Origin: Auriscalpium vulgare
Lineage: Eukaryota > Basidiomycota > Agaricomycetes > Russulales > Auriscalpiaceae
Assembly: GCA_019915015.1 (NCBI GenBank)
Contig: JAHBBC010000020.1
Coordinates: forward strand, 992,001 to 1,056,000
Reading direction: 5' to 3'
DNA: 64,000 nt
This document shows, in pieces, positions 10,394 to 21,000 of the stretch. The translations under genes were made by a program, and so were the position numbers. Position 1 is the first letter of the stretch. Every line of letters begins with the position of its first letter. The notes beneath the pieces are model-generated. The model saw only the letters and a list, made by a program, of their open reading frames with translations. It was not told where the DNA came from and ran no database searches.

Positions 10394-11990
10394 TCAGACT
10401 AAGCCTCGCTCCAACTCGTCTGGAACCACAGATGATCCTCGTCCAAGATCTCTGTCCAACTGGCTCTCATCCCAGGGAGGACTATTTTCTCTCTGGCTTG
10501 TCATCTCGCTCTCGGGCTCATCATCCGGAGGTGTCGATGCGCGCGGCAGAGATGAAGGCGTCGATGCAGCGGTTGACATAGAGCCCGTGCGTGAGATGGA
10601 ACGAGCGGGCGTAGCGGCGGCGACAACCAGAGGAGGATTCTGAAGGCGCGATATATTTTCACGGAGATCTTGAAGCTGCAGCTGAAGGTCATCGTCAAGT
10701 GCTTCCGACTTGCGGCGATACTCATCGTTCGTCCACAAGCCAATCTGCAGCTCACGAAAGAGGCGGTCGTGGCGATCGCGAGCGTCTTGGCGAAGACTAT
10801 TCATGTCATCGCGCAGCCTGTCGACAGCTTTGCGGATGTTCTCTTCCTTTGACACCGCAAAGCTACGCCTGCCACATGAATTAGTCCACGTGCATTACCA
10901 ACAACTAGTATTACTTACTCGATGGACTCCTTCAGTATGTCTTGAATGCCGGTGCGTGACGTGGGCTTGAAGCGACCCTTCAAGCTCTCCAGCTTCTCTT
11001 CCGACAGGTGTGCGGGAGTCTTCTTCGCACTTGCTTGCGACGAGGGCGGCACGCGGTTCTCTTTGGGAGTGTGTGGCGTCTGCGGTGGCGATCCCGGGCC
11101 GGGTGCGGTCGCAGAAGAGTCTTGCGCGAGAGGCGCCGGGCCATCGTGAACGCGTAGGACGGGGTCTATGTCCTCTTCGCGCGGTTGCCGCACAGGTGGC
11201 GCGTCGTCGGGAGGCTGATAGTGCACTGTGCGGTGACCGTCCGGACCAACCCCAGTCGTGATGATGATCGGGTTTTCATTTGGGCGGGTGGCAAGGATCG
11301 CGTGAATTCGGGGGAAGACAGCGAACTCGGCCTCGATCTCCTCTGCACAGGATGTGTTAGCCTCCAGCGTGCTCATCGGAGATCACAAAATGAACTTACG
11401 CCAGATATTCTTGTGGCGTGCATCGGTATCCTCGGATGGGCCATCTGGCCCTATGTAGCAGACCAAATACTCATCTGGACCATCGTCGGCATCACCTGTG
11501 TCGACGATGGCCTCATTCCCAGTGAGGACACCTCCACCCGTGCACTTAATGCGCCGAACCTTGGAGTGATAGGTGATGCGTAGCCTACACAAGCCTGTGA
11601 GCACGTATGAGGCATCCAATAAGGGTATGGACATACTGATTTATTTTCCCGAGCACCTTTGCTCCCAGACTGACGAAATCCGAGTCCGGAGCATCCTTCC
11701 AGAGGATGCGAGCAAGCCGCTGACCCGCTGCGACCTTACTTTCTCCGCTTTTCTTCTGGAAAGATGTCAGTAACAAAGCCCAGATGATGCGTGGGCCACC
11801 TGCATACCTCACCACGCTTGTTACCAAACATAACCTTGCGATTTTGCGGCTGTTCGAGCTCCGTGATGAGCTGCAGGAGCAGCTCATTTGGCTTCTTATT
11901 TGTGCCCCAGCTGATGTTCTCCTCACGGGATTTCTTGCCCGGAGCTGTCTCAGGCTGGTCGGAGTCCGAGCGGCCGCGTTTCCGGGGCAT
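10394..11990 (-). CDS. Harbinger second ORF: Myb/SANT-like DNA-binding helper
   Basis: Five minus-strand exons, 11808-11990, 11637-11755, 11400-11584, 10919-11342 and 10394-10868, join in frame to 461 residues. The N-terminal half resembles the fungal Myb/SANT-like proteins that accompany Harbinger transposases: an ISWGTNKKPNELLLQLITEL helix region, then AAGQRLARILW, and NIW followed by EIEAEFAVFPRIHAILATRP. The middle is Pro/Ser-rich and the C-terminal third is a likely coiled coil rich in R, D and E (KAVDRLRDDMNSLRQDARDR). In PIF/Harbinger systems such a protein binds the ends and brings the transposase to the nucleus. It has no stops across the spliced frame. Splice sites were chosen by frame continuity. 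Confidence 0.75.
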
Positions 11991-12121
11991 TAAGAGAGTA
12001 GGAGAGTGTAGATTAAGGAGGTATCGCGAGGGAATGAGTGTGTGAGACACGAAGACGCCGCACAACGCGAGCGTCACCTAAAGTCACACGATTGTCACAC
12101 ATCGGGTCACTTATGCCGCGG

Positions 12122-12189
12122 GCCGAATCGAAAACGAAAGGCGTTTGAAAACGAAACGGAAACGAAAACGGTCTACTCTGAGCTCCCCT
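12122..12189 (-). repeat. Right terminal inverted repeat of Harbinger-like element
   Basis: Exact reverse complement of 8802-8869, followed by ATT (12190-12192). Confidence 0.92.
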
Positions 12190-12192
12190 ATT

Positions 12193-12694
12193 GAACAAGG
12201 CACCCTAGTGCCATGCCGCTCAAGTTCCTGTGGCTGAGAACCAGCGTTCTAATCTGCATGCTGGCTTCAAAATTTGGCATACATACCGGTGTCGCTCGGG
12301 GCTGTGTATAATGCCCAGTAAGCAACTACTTGAAGGCTTGAAGCTTGAAGCCTCAAGTTTTCTGCCGTGCGATGCCACCGGCATCAGTAGAGCTGCAGTC
12401 CAAGCCGGCGACCAAGACTGCTTGGAGGTACAAAAGGCTGGCGTCTCACTCGGATCGCTGATCCGGCGAGTCGCAGTCGTGCGCGTGCTCCGCAGCACCT
12501 GAGGTGATAATCGGGACGGATAACGACAATTTCTGAGACTGACACGGGGTCAGACTACTCAATACTGGTACGTATTCTTTGCGCAGCAGGTCCGCAGTCC
12601 GCTCCATATGCACTGAAAGACATAAAGTCTATTTCTGTTAGCCTACCATCTCAGTCGCGCCTGCGCCGTTCAAATATCCCTTCCTTCACTTGCC
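12193..12694. other. Spacer and promoter of tandem copy 3
   Basis: No gene supported. It is the continuation of the spacer split by the transposon and includes the shared element at 12489 and an AT-rich GACATAAAG about 75 bp before the copy-3 ATG. Confidence 0.5.
12489..12507 (+). promoter_or_regulatory. Shared upstream element of tandem copy 3
   Basis: TCCGCAGCACCTGAGGTGA, one base shorter than the element of copies 1 and 2, at the same distance from the ATG as in copy 2. Confidence 0.45.
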
Positions 12695-14328
12695 ATGAAC
12701 TTCGTGGAAAACCCACAGCCTCCCAAGGGTGCTGGTGAGCAGTTGCTGGCAGGCACGCCTCCTACGGCGTACTATAGCCCTGCCATCTCGCCGGGGTACG
12801 AGCATGTACAAACTCCCTTCGAACGGCCGCGCGAATCCACAAAACGGCGCATTGCCAAGCGTCACCTCGTCGCGCTACTCATCGGCATAATTACGCTCAG
12901 TCTCATACACATTGCGAATCCGCGACTTTTTTACTGGGTACGTGCAATTCTAACAACCGTCTTCGATTTGCCCCCATTGAACTTTGAACGTGAATGCTCA
13001 GAACTCCGCGCATCAGGACGACTGGCCGAGTCCAATGCCCCTGCCCATCGAGCCTTCAGAGGACGTCCACGACTGCGTACAAGGGCCACAGTGGAAGCCG
13101 CTTGAGGGTCACACGGCGCGCTCGGGTGGATCCTGGGTGACGGCCGAGTTTAAGCTTCCCCTCGAAGATGAAGACAAGTTCACTTTCTTGGCCCGCGGCG
13201 CGCGTTCATATGGTGGTTTCCACGTCGTCGAGTCGTCGGACGTCACGGACGTCGTTGTGAACGTCGACGCATATTACTACGAGAAGAGAATCCTTGGGCA
13301 GGCGCGTGTCTGCACGATTGGCCTGCATGGAGACAGTCACCACAAGGGTGTCGCTATCTACGTACGTGAACTCTCAATCCCGCGCGAGCGAAACTCAGCG
13401 TTTACTAGACTCCCAGCCATTGGCCGTACCCCCGTTGGGGCCACCATGAACGGGAGCAGCTGGAGTTCTACGTCACTGTCACGCTGCCATCCTCTAAGCA
13501 CACCATTCGACACATTCCTCAGTTCACCACGTCCTTCCACAACTTCGCGCAGCGTTTCGATAACCTGACCAAATTTGACTTCGGTCGGGTTTCCCTGCAT
13601 ACATCGAACAGCCCTATCGCCATAAAGGTGGGCCGACTATTGTCTCTGATTTCGTTCCGGCCCTGACATCGGTCACAGAATATCGTCGCTGAGTCGCTGA
13701 CGGCGGAGACAACAAATGGCCCAATCACGGGCAACTACAACACGACCTCGCATCTTCTTCTCCATACTACGAACTCTCCGATCAAGGTTGGAGTCACCGC
13801 CTCCGACGATGGCAAGACGGACAGGCCGACCACGGTGAACCTCCATACGACGAACGCGTGAGTCTCCCCGGTCCCCCCTCACGGTGCTCCGCAGACCAAA
13901 TATTCTCCAGCGTTTTACAAGCCATCCTGTCACTCGTCGCGAACACGACTGAAGGCAGGGGTGGCGCCTTCTCCGTCCAGGCGTCGACGACCAACAGCCC
14001 TATTTCCGTCGCCACGCACGACGCGCCCCCGGATTCCGTCCTGCATCTCACTGCGCGCACGACAAACGGGCACGCGGTCGTGAGCTTGCACCCCTCGTAC
14101 GAGGGCACGTTCAAGGCGTCGACGACGAACTTCGCGCCGTCGCTAAATCAATTGCCGGACGTCGAGGACCCGACCGGCGAGGGGCGCCCGCGTAGCGTCG
14201 AGATCCACAGCCTGCGTGGACGAACGCTGGACGGCTCGGTGCAGTGGGCGCCGTCGCACCATGAAGATGGGAAGGCGGGCTCGGTGTCGGTGTCGACGAC
14301 GAACAGCCCGGTGAATATCACGCTATAA
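12695..14328 (+). CDS. Membrane-anchored protein with TNSP-repeat ectodomain, tandem copy 3
   Basis: Exons 12695-12937, 13017-13361, 13409-13627, 13679-13857 and 13911-14328 give 467 residues. It is closest to copy 1 in exon 2 (PSPMPLPIEPSEDV and KPLEGHTARSGG are shared word for word) and has the shortest N-terminal tail. One transmembrane helix is seen (HLVALLIGIITLSLIHI). The C-terminal half again carries TTNSPI, STTNSPISV and TTNSPVNI repeats, with exon 5 of 418 nt in all three copies. All exon phases match the paralogues and no break is visible. Function unknown; a cell-surface role is inferred only from topology and repeats. Confidence 0.75.
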
Positions 14329-14582
14329 GGAACTGGGAATGAATTGGTATCGATCTCGCCATGATGTACTCTGTATACTATCGCTATCTCATATGTCTTT
14401 CGTTGCATCCCCATGTCTCACCGGCGTGTCCGCAGCAGCTGTGAAAGTCCTGAGACGTTGGCGCGATAGTGTCACCTCCAGGTGGACGTCGATCTTTCTC
14501 GTCGAAGGGCCACGGCTATGACTTCAATCTCACAGCAGATATTAATTACATTGTCATAGTAGTACAGATTCTTTACTGCTCG

Positions 14583-15925
14583 CTACACTGACATCGGACG
14601 TGAGAGGAAGGGTACCGGGACTGCAGAGCCAAAAAAGCTGCGCTGCTTGATGTCTAAGACGGATTCATCCAGTGACTCCCCCCCGTTGTGAAGGTCCGTG
14701 GCGCCGGCTTGATCGATTTGAATGCGCAAATGCGGCAAGCCCTGACTAGGGGACTGCGCAGCCCACTGGGTACATGCCTGGTGACAAAATAAAGCCGAAG
14801 GCAGCTGCTGAAGACGGACGCGAATGATGACGATGTAGAATGTGATGGGTATGATCTGTGTGGTCTGCAACAAACAGTCAGATGGATAGAAAGCACCATT
14901 CCGCGGGTCTTACCAGGTCGAGGAGAGTGATATATTGGGGGATGAGTTTGCAGAGGAAGCAAACGAGCCCCGTAAGAAGCACCATGGAGTAGAGGACAGC
15001 GGCGTCTACGATGGCCGTCATCAGAGGAACGAGCCGCGACGGCCCAACTCGATGTTTCCTGACTTGCAAATTTGATTTCCAGATACGATAAACTAGAAGC
15101 GCTGATATGCACTGGAATTAGACGTCGAAGAGTCAAGAAGAACCCATTGCTACGCACAGGTAGACAACAAGTTGGTCGATATCGTCAATGCAAAGTAGGC
15201 TGATTCGGCATCGGCAAACTTGTTCTGTCCCAGCGGATTCGTGTTTGCAGCCGCATACACAGACATAATACCGCATACTGGCATCGGTAGTGAGGGCCAA
15301 GCTTTGCACTCGGAGTGACCATGACTCACCAGCTAAGCCAAACCACATGATACAGGGAAACACGATGACCCAAGCTGACTGCCAGACAACGTAGCAGCGA
15401 AAGATCTGCAAAAACAAACGGTGAGCGCGGCGGTAACGATGACGCGAGAAAGCGGCTCACAACTATGGCATCGCCGGTAAGTGTTTGGAGAATGTAGACA
15501 CAGTTCTTCACAAGGAATGTGCACTGAGACCCGTCTCCAAACCATGCAGATGGGCCTAAGCCAAGAAAGGTTTGGTTGTCGATGAAGCCAAGCTTCAGAC
15601 GATAGGCGTCGAGGACGACATGCTAGTCCCACGTAAGCGTCAGCTTTCATTCGTCCGCCTCAAAGAAAGCACTCACCGCCGTGCTGCAAGCAAACAAGAT
15701 CAAGGACACAACCACCATGGAGCGGTTCCTGACCGTGGCGGGGCGGAGCAAGACCCACAGTGTAGCGCTGTACATGAACGCAGAAAAACCTGAAGACAGC
15801 ACACTGAATGTCAGTTGCTTGCCATACGAGATCTCAAATAACTGACCATATACGATTGCTTCCAATGCAAAGGCAGCGATCGCTGCACGGGCGAGGCTCA
15901 TGTTCATGGCAAGGGCTAAGTCCAT
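14583..15925 (-). CDS. Multi-pass membrane protein, basidiomycete family of unknown function
   Basis: Seven minus-strand exons, 15847-15925, 15677-15789, 15461-15622, 15330-15405, 15158-15277, 14914-15101 and 14583-14864, join to 339 residues. About seven hydrophobic segments are visible, starting with FSAFMYSATLWVLL and including TFLVKNCVYILQTLTGDAIV, then IFRCYVVW, and LMTAIVDAAVLYSMVLLTGL. The GDAIVIFRCYVVW signature and the YRIWKSN loop are familiar from a large Agaricomycete family of integral membrane proteins with no known role. The C-terminal tail is hydrophilic. For exon 6 the acceptor at 15102 was chosen because it keeps the frame and the conserved LLVYRIW segment. Nothing ties it to its neighbours. 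Confidence 0.65.
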
Positions 15926-16867
15926 TGAGCAACCCGTTGTTCCAAGCTATAAACATCGAGCACTAGCGCTCGAAATAGTCGCATTGATGGGGCTGTCGGC
16001 AGAAAAAAATTATCAGATTGAATAAGAAGGGCCCTATGAAATGAGGGCGATGTCCTGCTCACCAGCTTGCGACCATCGAATCTCTGCGCAAATCTGTGTG
16101 CCGAGTGCAGGGACCGCGACGGCACCCCGGCTACTAACCAGAATTGTCATTACCTTTCAATGCATGCATAACGCGGGCCGAAAACTGCCCCTGTCATAAG
16201 GCGATAGCGGGAGCATCAAATTTGCAGATACAGGGAACGATAGCTGTCGAAGAGCCATAGATCACGACAGTGACGTTGTGGACTGGATGTTTCAACCCGC
16301 TGCAGGGACGCCCTCTGAAGCAAAAATTCATTGACAAAGGCAGAGAAGTCGCCAGTCCCGCGTATGATGATATGGTACTCGCGGTCGCCTGCGTGGAGTG
16401 GCGTACGGTGTGTGGTCCTGGGACGCAGAAGCAGTTCACTTGGCAAAAAACAAACAGCGCGGTCGAGAGACGTGGCAACCCTAACCCTTTGGCCGCCGGC
16501 CGGTCACCAGGACTCCGAGCACCTCCCCTCATTCTGCCGACCTGGCGCAGAAGGCTGTCGTTTCCTGTCGTTTCGTTTGTTAGGAACGACTGGGCTATGT
16601 GTCCCCGGTGAGTAAATTCAATCATCGTGCAAAGGAGGTTAGCTGAGTGCGTCATGACTACCACCTCGTGCGCGCTGCAATCTTCACGTCCCGTCCAACC
16701 AATATTCGAGCTTTTGATGTCGGATGTAGTTGGCTGTGCTGATGCCCTAGATATTCCTCAACGGGAAGAACTTTCCAACAAATATGCGGCGCCGCAAGGT
16801 AGCTTGCCTCGTGTAAGTGGTACGCCGCGAGAATGACTGAGGCTGTGCAGTACTGTATGCCTCAGTG
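15926..16867. other. Intergenic up to the Copia insertion
   Basis: About 940 bases with no supported gene. Short open frames on both strands show no family features. The last five bases, CAGTG (16863-16867), are the left target duplication of the Copia element. Confidence 0.5.
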
Positions 16868-17351
16868 TGTTGGAATTTGGTGATGACGCTAGTCTCATGA
16901 CAAATACTATGGAATGATCTAGAACGATCTGGACTTGTTTGATCATGGAACATTGTAGAATAGTCTAGAATAGCTACTGTACAGGATTGCTATACGCTTA
17001 CTCAGGTCTTAACTCCTATCTCCTAGGATGACTGATGTACTTACTGATGCTGTGCAAGCTGACTGATTCTTACACATTATGTCTTACACATATGCTTTAT
17101 GCTTACTACACAATTTCTGATTGGTTGATATGCAGAGCCCCAAGTAGTATAAAAGGGCTCCTTTCTTCGCTCAGATACCTCAGTCTTTTCACATCACAGA
17201 CTGAGGTGAGCATTCCTATGCATACTTAGGAGTCTTCTCTTTACTAACTCACTTGTAGTATAGACTAACGTCTCTCTAAGGTACTGCAATACAGTCTTTT
17301 CACATCACAGACTGAGTATAGACTAACGTCTCTCTAAGTTGTGTTTCATCA
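16868..17351 (+). repeat. 5' LTR of Copia element
   Basis: 484 bp. Contains a TATAAAAG core promoter box at 17148-17155. Two short segments occur twice inside the LTR: CAGTCTTTTCACATCACAGA (from 17181 and 17292) and TATAGACTAACGTCTCTCTA (from about 17259 and 17317), a tandem-like internal duplication. Confidence 0.93.
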
Positions 17352-17363
17352 GGTTATGGGCCC
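17352..17363 (+). other. Primer-binding site (initiator tRNA-Met half-molecule type)
   Basis: GGTTATGGGCCC begins at the base after the LTR. This is complementary to the anticodon-stem part of initiator tRNA-Met, the same site used by Drosophila copia, which primes from a cleaved tRNA half. The match is from memory of that known site. Confidence 0.7.
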
Positions 17364-18045
17364 TGCCTGAACACCTGCTACAAGAAGTTACTTTGCTTTT
17401 TATCAAGGCGAGTCTACCATCATCTTCCCACTCGCGCCCTATCTTGGAGCTCTTCATTGAGCTGCCATTGTGCTCTCGCCCCTTTGGGGTTACGCGAGCG
17501 CTGATGACGGAGGCATGGCGATGCCAGAAGTCAGCGTGAGCCCTTCTGCCCTGTCCCTCTGTGCGCATACTGTACAATTACCTACCCTGGTGTAGACCAC
17601 AACTGTGTCGAACCAGAAGAGTCCACTACGGGCTTAGGGGAACCTGGGGAAGCCTGGGGGAACCATAGGTCCACTGAACTGTTGGCTGTCTGTCCCTTAA
17701 GTGGGAAGCAGTTTTGGTGTCCCAATCCTGAGGGCGGTAGTCAATCCACCCAGGAGCACCTGTTACAACTGCAGTGCGCTACTATAAGTACTTAGATTTG
17801 TGGAGCCCAACCATCTAGGCTTTAATTAGGATCCGGAGGTGTACCTTGGTGCATTCTCGTTTCATCCTAACCACAAATTTGCATACAAGTACTGTAATTG
17901 TACTGTATATGCGCACATGGACATGGGCAGGACAGGACCTTAGGGTTCTGGCTTAGAGATACAGCACATAGGGTTGACGTCGTCTTGAACTTCTTAAAGA
18001 ATCTGGGTCTGACTGCTCCTCAAACCCAGATCATTCGCTCTACAC
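17364..18045 (+). other. Copia 5' leader
   Basis: About 680 bases of untranslated leader between the primer-binding site and the Gag-Pol start. No long ORF; presumably holds dimerisation and packaging signals, which cannot be recognised by eye. Confidence 0.6.
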
Positions 18046-21000
18046 ATGTCTGGAGAATTACTTCCCAAAGGATTTACCATCCTAGCTGGAAACAGCAACT
18101 ATGCCCTTTGGCAAGATGATATGATGGCCTTTCTTAAAGTCAAGAAGCTCTGGAGGTACACCAGTGGCTCCAAGCCATCTCCCAAAGCTGCAGATCCAGA
18201 CAATCCTACTGCAACTGAGGTGGAGGCGGAGGCAGTATGGGATGAAGAAGATGATGTGGCGCTTGGATACATTAAAGCATCCCTGGCACCAGCCTTGAAG
18301 AACAAAGTGGGCAACGATGACCACTCTTCTGATGCCTGGAAATTTCTCAAAACATCCTATTCCAAACCCGGCACTCGCACCATCTTCACCCAATTTGACC
18401 TCTACCTTTCCACCCGTCTCATCGATACCAAACCTCTTGGACCTCAGATCAATGACTTTGATCAGCAGTATGAGAATCTCAAGAAGAATGGCATAACTGT
18501 TACACCCATCCAACACGCGTACTTCCTCCTCAAGGCCCTCCCAGATTCCTACAAGGCATTTAGGGATCTTACCCTTGATTCCTTCAGTGACCTTAAAACT
18601 GCCACTCCTGCTGAGATCACTACTCGCATCCTTGGCAAAGAGGCTAGCATAAAGGCAGACTCCACCATCGCTGCCACTGTTAATTCTGCGGCTGCCAAAG
18701 CCAAAGGAAAGCAGAAGGTGGAGAAGGGCAAGTGCAAGTACTGTCACAAGAAGGGTCACTGGGAGGCCAATTGTCGCAAGAAACAGGCTGATGAAGCTGG
18801 CGACAAGAAGAAGGGAGGGGACAGTAGTGGCGGCGGCGGAGGTAGTAGTAAACCCTCTGTAAATGCTCTAATTGTTGAGGCCTCGTCCTCCAATGAAGTC
18901 GCTGTTGCCTGGTACCTCTCGCCTGATAAGAATCGCTGGATGCTTGACAGTGGTTGCTCTCACCATATTACACACACACGTACAGACTTTGCCCAGTACA
19001 CGCCCCTAGAAAAACCTGGACATATTGCCGTTGGTGATAGTACTGCCCAGGCTATGCACTTCTATGGGACGGGCACTGTCAATGCGTGGACAGATGTGGA
19101 TGGGAAGCGTGTTGCGGTCACGCTTAAAAATGTGCTTTTTGCACCTAAAGCCGCTCATCGATACATATCGGTGACTACACTGTTGAACCAGAAGTTTGAT
19201 GTGCTTCTACGTGGTTCTACAGGAGTGTGTACAATAGAACGCGCTGGCATAACCTATGGTATTGGCCAAAAGCACGATCAGTTTTATTGGTTGGAGCTTA
19301 CGCCTAAACCTGCGGTTCATGAGGCGACGGTTAAAGATGCGGTCTCGGTTGACATTGCTCATGGACGCTTTGCTCATATGTCACATGGCGCCCTGAAACG
19401 ACTTACTTCTGAAGTTGTCAAAGGGATTGTCATAGACCATGCTACAGTGGCTACTAAACCCTGTCATGGATGTGAGCTTGGCAAGAGCACTCGCCAGACC
19501 TACCCTAGTTCAGATAAGCGTGCCGCCAGGGTTCTTGGCAAAATCCATTCGGATCTAGTCGGACCTATGCGTGTGCAGTCTATCCAAGGATTCACATATA
19601 TTGCGACATTCCTCGACGACTTCAGTAACAAAGGAGTTGCTATGTTCCTCAAGCGAAAGTCAGATTTTCTCCTGGCATTTGAGACATTCCTGGCCAGAGC
19701 TGAGAAGGAAACTAGTGTCAAGCTAGTGATCTTTCACTCTGATCGAGGAGGGGAATATATAAATACTATCTTGGATAAACGCTTTAAAGAACTGGGCATC
19801 ACGCATCATAAAACCATGCCTTACACGCCACAACAGAACGGACGTGCGGAGCGCTGGAATCGTACCATCATGGAGAAAGCCCTGTCTATGCTTCATCATG
19901 CAGGCTTGTCTCTTGGGTTCTGGCAATGCGCGGTTGAGACTGCTGTTCATGTCTACAATCGCACTCCCACCCGTACGTTGAAATGGAAGACGCCAATGGA
20001 GGTATGGAGTGCTGGTCACATTCCTGACGTTGCGTACTTTCGCGTTTTCGGCTGCAAAGCCTACGTGCACATTCAGAAGGAACATCGTCATAAATTGGAA
20101 CCTAATGCCAAAGAAATGACGTTTGTGGGTTACGAGGATGGTTCAAAAGGTTACCGTTTCTGGAATCCTGCCACCCGGTCCATTGTGTTGTCTGGCGAAG
20201 CAACATTTGATGAGACTTCCTTCATTTCAAGACCAACCCAGAAAGCGCCCCCAAGCGCTCCTGATCCTCCTACTCAACACCTAAGTCTCTCTGATTTAAT
20301 CAATGATGAGGACTTCACTCCTGAACGGAGGCCTGTGCCCGCTCCTCCAGTTAACGCAGCTGGAGATGACTCGGATCCAGATGAGGATCCAGCACCCAAA
20401 GTAGAGAAAGACGATTCTAAGGTTAAAACACCACCTGCTACACCACCACCATCACGACCACATACGCCTCCACCTCCTGCTCCACCTCGCACACCACCTC
20501 GTCGCGCAACCAATGCTAGAGTTGATAATGAAGCGCTTAGGCATAGAGTCCCACCATTAGAAGAATCTCCACCCATCGCTGAAGCAGTGACACCACCAGC
20601 GCGTCCACGACGTGCAAATGCTGGTCAAAGAGCTGCAAGGCTCGGCGATCAGTATGATGGCTTAACTGCACTTCAAGTTGAACAGCTGGATCTTCGACGG
20701 CGATTGCCTGATACACAAGGACTTGTGCGTCAGCTGGACTTTGAAGCTCCTAATCTCCACGCTCTGTTAGATCTCATGGTTGGTCACGATCCCAAAACCT
20801 ACACAGAGGCTATGGCATCGCGAGATTTTTCCAAATGGTGGGAGGCGTGTCGGTATGAATTGGACCAGCTGAATAAGCTTGGTACTTGGGAACTGGTGGA
20901 CAGACCAAAGAATAGAAAAGTCATTAAAAATCGTTGGGTGTTTAAGCTCAAGTCCAATGGCGTTTATCGTGCACGACTTGTAGCAAAGGGATTTACACAG

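Larger units (their letters stand above)
8802..12189 (+). mobile_element. PIF/Harbinger-like DNA transposon, apparently complete
   Basis: A 3388-bp element with 68-bp terminal inverted repeats that I read as perfect (8802-8869 and 12122-12189) and flanked by ATT on both sides, a 3-bp target duplication as expected for PIF/Harbinger. It carries two convergent genes: a DDE_4-type transposase (8955-10278) and a second protein (10394-11990) of the Myb/SANT-like helper type found in this superfamily. Both frames are open across introns. Perfect TIRs, intact genes and a target duplication point to recent insertion. It sits in the spacer between tandem copies 2 and 3 of the TNSP-repeat genes and does not break either. 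Confidence 0.9.

Noticed and set aside
16270..16611. 113-codon ORF and its antisense partner
   Set aside because: No family features and no supporting signals; treated as intergenic.
17035..17229. 64-codon ORF inside the LTR (also at 22539)
   Set aside because: It is present only because both LTRs are identical; no features, and it overlaps the TATA region.
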